Below are positions 59,836 through 64,000 of a DNA stretch of 64,000 bases, one piece after another (positions within the stretch are counted from its first letter, which is position 1; each line of letters opens with the position of its first letter). Under the pieces are notes generated by a model. The model saw nothing but the letters and a program-made list of their open reading frames with translations, was not told the DNA's origin and did no database searches. This stretch comes from Alphaproteobacteria bacterium. Its GTDB lineage: Bacteria > Pseudomonadota > Alphaproteobacteria > UBA6615. The DNA lies in the NCBI GenBank assembly GCA_021774445.1, contig JAJFJA010000024.1, positions 1 to 64,000 on the forward strand, in the 5' to 3' direction. A program made the translations under genes and the position numbers.

Positions 59836-60795
59836 ATGGGAATAGTTGCTCCGAAGAATGGCAAACTGAGCTCTCGCCGCGCCAAGTTGGCGCAGCAGAT
59901 TCTGCGGCATATTCGTGAGCACGACTTGCCAAAGGGTCACCACTTGACCGAGGGCAGCCTGGCCTCCGTATTCCAAGTTTCCCGATCGCCGATTCGGTCG
60001 GCGCTGATGCTGTTGAGCCAGCACGGTGTGGTGGAAGCGCGGCCGTTTCACGGCTTCTTCCTAGCCAAAAGCGCGGGGAGGCTTGGCGCGATCGGCATCG
60101 ACGTCCCGCCCACCAAGGACGAAGAACTGTATGAACGCGTGATTGACGCCCATGTTTCCGGCCGTATCGGCGCCGTGGTGAACCAAGTCGATTTGATGCG
60201 GCAATTCCGGGCCGGCCGGAACGTTGTCGAGCGCACGCTGGCCCGTCTAGCCGATGAGCAGTTGATTGAGCGTGGCGCCGGGCAGGGCTGGTCCTTCCTA
60301 CCCTCGCTGAACACCGCCGAGGCTCGACTGTCGGGCTACCAGGTGCGGCTGGCGTTAGAGCCATCGGGCATCCTGCTGCCGCAGTTTCGTGTCGACCACG
60401 ATGCCTTGGAGCGGTCGCGGCAGGCCCATTTGGCCTACATGTCACGCGCCGGCAAACGCCGCTTGATGCGCTCGTGGCGCTTTGAAATCGATTCATCGTT
60501 TCACGACATGATCGCGGCTTTTACCGGCAATATGTTCTGGATGGAGACAATTCGGCGCCAAAACAGGTTGCGGCGGCTGCTCGAGTATCGTGGCTATGTC
60601 AGTGCCAAACGGGTTAGCGAGTGGTGCGGCGAGCACCTGGCGATAATCGATGCGCTCGAAGCCGGCGATTGGCAAGGCGCGGCTGAGTTGATGCGGCGGC
60701 ATCTGTCTCAAGCCAGCCTGGATGTGCGGGGCGCCGGATCGGCGCCGTCAGAGACAGGCGTGCGACGACTGCCGCCGAAACCCGATGAGCACTGA
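59836..60795 (+). CDS. GntR-family regulator with two winged-helix domains and an FCD domain
   Basis: 319 aa, about 80 longer than usual. First winged helix at 14-77 (LAQQILRHIREHDLPKGHHLTEGSLASVFQVSRSPIRSALMLLSQHGVVEARPFHGFFL), second at about 95-157 (DEELYERVIDAHVSGRIGAVVNQVDLMRQFRAGRNVVERTLARLADEQLIERGAGQGWSFL), then an FCD domain (EIDSSFHDMI, CGEHLAIIDAL, LMRRHLSQA) with the three metal-ligand histidines. Two DNA-binding domains per chain agree with the unusually long 29-bp element upstream. Likely regulator of the DAO/hydantoinase, transporter and GMC operons. Its end overlaps the GMC gene by 11 bases. Confidence 0.9.
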   Translation: MGIVAPKNGKLSSRRAKLAQQILRHIREHDLPKGHHLTEGSLASVFQVSRSPIRSALMLLSQHGVVEARPFHGFFLAKSAGRLGAIGIDVPPTKDEELYERVIDAHVSGRIGAVVNQVDLMRQFRAGRNVVERTLARLADEQLIERGAGQGWSFLPSLNTAEARLSGYQVRLALEPSGILLPQFRVDHDALERSRQAHLAYMSRAGKRRLMRSWRFEIDSSFHDMIAAFTGNMFWMETIRRQNRLRRLLEYRGYVSAKRVSEWCGEHLAIIDALEAGDWQGAAELMRRHLSQASLDVRGAGSAPSETGVRRLPPKPDEH

Positions 60796-62359
60796 GATCG
60801 AAGCCGACGTCGCCGTGGTCGGGGCCGGGCCGACCGGTGCGGCGGTGGCATGGCGTCTGGCGGCCGCCGGGATGCGCGTTGTCTGCATTGAGGGTGGTAC
60901 CTGGTTCGACTACGACCAGGTGCCGAGCGACGCGGCCGCGCGCTGGCGCCTGACCCAGGGGCCACTGAGTGGCAATCCCAATTTACGGCGCGGTCCCGCA
61001 GACTACCCGATCGAAGACGATGGCTCGCCGATCAAGCCAATGCTCGGCAACGGTGTCGGCGGCAGCTCGATCTACTGGGCGGCCCATGCGCCTCGTTTCC
61101 GGCCGCAGGACTTCCGGGTGTTCTCCGATGACGGCGTCGCGGACGACTGGCCGCTCACCTATGCGGATCTTGAGCCCTATTTCGCCCTCAACGAGCGTCG
61201 CATTGGTCTGGCCTGGAAACCAGGTGATCCGCTGGGCCCCGACCGCACGGGTACGCCTTTACCACTACCACCGATCGGTTCCATCGGGACGCGCGTTATC
61301 CGGACATTCGGCGATCTTGGCTGGCATTGCTGGCCGGTCGATCTCGTCGTTGGTCGCGAGGCGACGAAACCGGACGCGCAGCGCTGTACCCATCGTGGAC
61401 CATGCTATATCGGCTGCCCGTCGCGCCGTCGCGCCGGTGCCGACGACGCTTACATGCGCGACGCCGTGGCGGCCGGGGTGCGACTGCTCACCGACACCCG
61501 CGTCCTGCGGTTGGAACATGATGCGCACGCCCGTATTACCGGTGCGGTCTGTGCCGACGCCGATCGGCGTTTTCGCGTTCGGGCGGATCGGTTCGTGCTC
61601 GCCGCCAACGGCATCGGCACGCCGCGGCTCTTGTTGGCATCGGCCTCGTCGACTTTTCCTGATGGCTTGGCCAACGGCAGCGGCCTCGTCGGCCGCCGTC
61701 TCATGCTGCATCCATACGCCTGGGTCGATGGCTGGTTTGCCGAGCCGCACGACATGCCCGTCGGCGAGACCGCCGGGCTCATCTCCCTCGAATTCGGTGC
61801 CACCCGATCGGAACGAGGGTTCGTGCGCGGCAGCAAATTGCAGCTTTCGGTCGGCGCCGCGGCCCCCGGCGTTCACTTCGACGCTTTCGAAAGGGATGGC
61901 GCGGACCCGTCCGCCCATGTCGCCGGACTGAGCATTAGCGCCGAAGATCTGCCGGAACCCGAGAACCGGGTGATCCTGTCGCCGACGCGCCTGGATGATG
62001 ATGGCATCCCGGTGCCTCGGATGATCTACGAGCTGTCAACGAACACCCGCGCGATACTGGATTTCGGGGCTGAGCGTGCGGCTGAGGCGCTGCGCGCCGC
62101 GGGTGCCGTGGCGATCGAATACACGCCACTGAAGGCCGAGGCCGGTTTTCACCTGATGGGGACGACGCGGATGGGCGACGACCCCGCGACCTCGGTCGTC
62201 GATAGCTTCGGGCGTAGCCACGAGCTATCCAATCTGTTCATTGCCGATGCCAGCACCTTCGTCACCGCCAGCGCCCTCAACCCGACCGCGACGGCCCAGG
62301 CGCTGGCCCTACGGACTGCCGACCACATCATCGCTACGCGGTATGACAAGCCATGGTGA
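60785..62359 (+). CDS. GMC-family FAD oxidoreductase
   Basis: 524 aa from the ATG at 60785, 11 bases inside the GntR gene. FAD motif VAVVGAGPTGAAVAWRLAAAGMRVVCIEGG, NGVGGSSIYWAAHAPRF (the GMC signature region), CYIGCPSRRRAGADDAY (a Cys-rich segment seen in gluconate/fructose-dehydrogenase-like members), and the C-terminal FHLMGTTRMGDDPATSVVDS...NPTATAQALA. Oxidises a primary or secondary alcohol, often membrane-linked when partnered with a cytochrome subunit, none of which is seen here. Confidence 0.92.
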   Translation: MSTEIEADVAVVGAGPTGAAVAWRLAAAGMRVVCIEGGTWFDYDQVPSDAAARWRLTQGPLSGNPNLRRGPADYPIEDDGSPIKPMLGNGVGGSSIYWAAHAPRFRPQDFRVFSDDGVADDWPLTYADLEPYFALNERRIGLAWKPGDPLGPDRTGTPLPLPPIGSIGTRVIRTFGDLGWHCWPVDLVVGREATKPDAQRCTHRGPCYIGCPSRRRAGADDAYMRDAVAAGVRLLTDTRVLRLEHDAHARITGAVCADADRRFRVRADRFVLAANGIGTPRLLLASASSTFPDGLANGSGLVGRRLMLHPYAWVDGWFAEPHDMPVGETAGLISLEFGATRSERGFVRGSKLQLSVGAAAPGVHFDAFERDGADPSAHVAGLSISAEDLPEPENRVILSPTRLDDDGIPVPRMIYELSTNTRAILDFGAERAAEALRAAGAVAIEYTPLKAEAGFHLMGTTRMGDDPATSVVDSFGRSHELSNLFIADASTFVTASALNPTATAQALALRTADHIIATRYDKPW

Positions 62360-63855
62360 GCGGCGCGCGTGAGCGCGCCGAGCTGCTGGTCGTCAACGGT
62401 TTGGTTCTGACCATGGACGCGGCCGGCTCGACCGTGCGCGACGGCGCGGTCGCGATACGAGACGGCGGGATCGTCGCCATCGACCAGACGGATGAAGTGC
62501 TGGCCAATTACCGGGCATCGCAGGTCATCGATGCCGCGGGGTGCGTTATCATGCCGGGCCTGGTCGATGCCTACGGCCATGCTGGCCACGGGTTGATACG
62601 CGGTATCTTCGACCCCGAACAAGGCTGGCCGTCGCAGCACCTCTATTGGCATGCGACGACACCACAATGGTGGCATGCGGAGGCGCGTCTTGCCGCGACG
62701 GAGCGGCTGCGGGCCGGTGTCACCACCGGCATGTCGGTGATCGGCGCGTCGCCGGCGCGACTGGATAACCCGGTGTTCGCCGTCCGCAATGCCCAGGCTT
62801 ATGCCGAGGTCGGTGTCAGAGCCGTGTTGGGCGTCGGCCCGCCCGATCCGATTTGCAGCCACCTACCCGAGCCCTGGACCGGCAGCTTTTTCGAGGCTGG
62901 GCAATGGGTGGAGCGGCCCTTCAGTTATCACGACACCGTTGAAAACAGCCTTGAGGTCATCCGCGCCTGGCACGGTGGCGCCGACGGTCGCATACGAATG
63001 GCCTTAGCGGTGCCTTACCTGTTCGGCCGGCAAGTGCCGCACCGGCGCATGGCCCATCGCCTGCCGGGCAAGGCGGATGTTCCGGCCATGTTGGAGCACG
63101 CTGAGCACATGCGCGCGCTGGCCGACTCGCACGGTCTGCTGATCCAGACCCATATGTTCCAAGGGGCCGTGGATTTCGCCCTCCGGCATTTTGGCGAGGC
63201 CACGGTCGAACGGCTGCTGGGCCGCGATATCGTGATCGCCCACGCTAATAGCATGGGACCGCGCGAGGTCGACGTGCTGGGCGGCGCCGGATGTGGCATC
63301 GCAACGGTAGCTTTGACCCACGAGAATGTCTGGTATGGCGTCGCGCCGATCTCAGCGTTGGCCGCGGCCGGCGCCAAGGTGGCGATTACCACCGACGGCG
63401 CGGCGCCCTATTGCGGCTTCGATCTGTGGCGAGAACTGAGCCGCGCCACTTGGAACCAGTGGATGTCGCACCAGGACCAGACCGTCCTGCCGCCCGGGCA
63501 GGCCTTGCGCATGGTCACCTGCGACGCTGCCGCCGCGCTCGGCATGGGCGATGTCGTCGGCTCTCTCGAAGTCGGCAAGCGCGCCGATGTGATCACGGTC
63601 GACCTGTCGGCCCCGCACCTGACGCCGGCGACGTCGATAGAGCATCTGCTCGCCTTTTACGCTTCCGGGCATGACGTGCGGGACGTCGTGGTCGATGGGC
63701 GCGTGCTGATGCGCGACCGAGCGGTTCTGAGTGTCGATGTCGGCGACGTCATGGCGACAGCCCGCGAGGAGGCTGTGCGGGCCTTCGAGTGCGTAGACTT
63801 AACACCGTTCGTAAAGGGCGGCGGGGCTTGGGGATCCGGGCTGCACCCGCTCTAG
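62353..63855 (+). CDS. Amidohydrolase-superfamily deaminase/hydrolase with altered HxH motif
   Basis: 500 aa; the ATG overlaps the GMC stop by 7 bases. Composite-domain start LLVVNGLVLTMDAAGSTVRDGAVAI, barrel entry MPGLVDAYGHAGHGLIRG where H-x-H is expected but Y74-G-H76 is found, then IQTHMFQGAVDF, VIAHANSMG and ITTDGAAPYCGFD supply the remaining metal residues. Resembles the TrzN/AtzB/cytosine-deaminase-like group that acts on amidines and cyclic amides. The end, LEVGKRADVITVDLSAPHL, closes the composite domain. The missing first histidine makes activity uncertain. Confidence 0.88.
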   Translation: MVSGARERAELLVVNGLVLTMDAAGSTVRDGAVAIRDGGIVAIDQTDEVLANYRASQVIDAAGCVIMPGLVDAYGHAGHGLIRGIFDPEQGWPSQHLYWHATTPQWWHAEARLAATERLRAGVTTGMSVIGASPARLDNPVFAVRNAQAYAEVGVRAVLGVGPPDPICSHLPEPWTGSFFEAGQWVERPFSYHDTVENSLEVIRAWHGGADGRIRMALAVPYLFGRQVPHRRMAHRLPGKADVPAMLEHAEHMRALADSHGLLIQTHMFQGAVDFALRHFGEATVERLLGRDIVIAHANSMGPREVDVLGGAGCGIATVALTHENVWYGVAPISALAAAGAKVAITTDGAAPYCGFDLWRELSRATWNQWMSHQDQTVLPPGQALRMVTCDAAAALGMGDVVGSLEVGKRADVITVDLSAPHLTPATSIEHLLAFYASGHDVRDVVVDGRVLMRDRAVLSVDVGDVMATAREEAVRAFECVDLTPFVKGGGAWGSGLHPL

Positions 63856-64000
63856 AGTTGCAGGCCGACCGGGGCCGGCAGGTCGGCGAATTCATCGTCG
63901 CGTCCGTCGCCGCGGCGCCACATCAGGACGGCGAAATGTGCCGCTTGGTCGAGGACGACGATACCGTGATGCCAGACCCCGGCATGATAGGTGATGCCCT
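63852..64000 (-). CDS. Ureidoglycolate lyase (AllA)-family protein, 5' end beyond window
   Basis: The minus strand reads GITYHAGVWHHGIVVLD, QAAHFAVLMWRRGDG and RDDEFADLPAPVGLQL, then TAG at 63852-63854. The YHxGxWHH block is the conserved C-terminal signature of AllA-type ureidoglycolate lyases, which split ureidoglycolate into glyoxylate and urea. Only the last 49 codons are inside the window. It is convergent with the amidohydrolase, the stops overlapping by 4 bases. Ureide chemistry fits the hydantoinase-like enzymes nearby. Confidence 0.82.
   Translation of the reverse strand, partial: GITYHAGVWHHGIVVLDQAAHFAVLMWRRGDGRDDEFADLPAPVGLQL

Noticed and set aside
1..64000. CRISPR arrays, insertion sequences, tRNA, rRNA or phage genes
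   Set aside because: No regularly spaced repeats, transposase motifs, or structured RNA genes were seen on reading the window.

Overview
The window looks like a piece of an alphaproteobacterial chromosome: it is GC-rich, its genes are packed in operons joined by ATGA overlaps, and its content (family-5 peptide-type ABC transporters, MR/MLE enolase-superfamily enzymes, FadR-type GntR regulators, a permease-ATPase fusion of the kind common in Rhizobiales/Rhodospirillales) fits that group. The class is inferred from gene content; no rRNA, tRNA, CRISPR array, insertion sequence or phage gene was recognised. Nearly every gene concerns uptake and breakdown of organic compounds or local control of that process.

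Layout. (1) 1-5.16 kb: LacI regulator, MLE-type enolase-superfamily protein and a partial solute-binding protein on the minus strand, divergent from a second, paralogous enolase-superfamily enzyme. (2) 5.16-6.05 kb: remnants of an NAD(P)-binding gene and a DoxX gene. (3) 6.05-12.85 kb: one seven-gene minus-strand operon (MalK-type ATPase, binding protein, two permeases, class III phosphodiesterase, inositol-monophosphatase-like enzyme, DeoR regulator) that suggests import and cleavage of a phosphodiester. (4) 13.1-29.2 kb: 'regulon I', two MR-type enolases, a deacylase, an M81 metallopeptidase, three sulfatases, a complete peptide-type ABC transporter and a GntR regulator; an almost identical 18-bp operator lies in its three divergent promoter regions. 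(5) 29.3-31.9 kb: FGGY kinase plus M42 peptidase. (6) 31.9-32.8 kb: fused remnants of a BtpA-like gene and an SDR gene.

(7) 32.8-49.5 kb: 'regulon II'. OppD/OppF run one way from a promoter whose other side drives an SDR and an RraA-like gene; a long minus-strand operon supplies the matching binding protein and permeases with HyuA/HyuB, two class V aminotransferases, a 2-hydroxyacid dehydrogenase, a Gfo/Idh/MocA oxidoreductase and a GntR regulator. The same 13-bp element occurs at both promoters. (8) 49.6-63.9 kb: 'regulon III', D-hydantoinase-like, DapA-like and DAO-like enzymes divergent from a polar amino-acid ABC system with a DapB-like dehydrogenase and cupin, followed by a DUF2817 peptidase, a GntR regulator with two winged-helix domains, a GMC oxidoreductase, an amidohydrolase and the end of an AllA-like gene. 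A 29-bp element is shared between the DAO/transporter promoter and the promoter of the GntR gene.

The main theme is three adjacent, separately controlled catabolic modules, each with its own transporter, GntR regulator and recognisable operator. Substrates cannot be read from the sequence. The best-supported suggestions are sulfate esters for regulon I, a cyclic amide for regulon II (HyuA/HyuB) and a cyclic ureide or amide/amino acid for regulon III.
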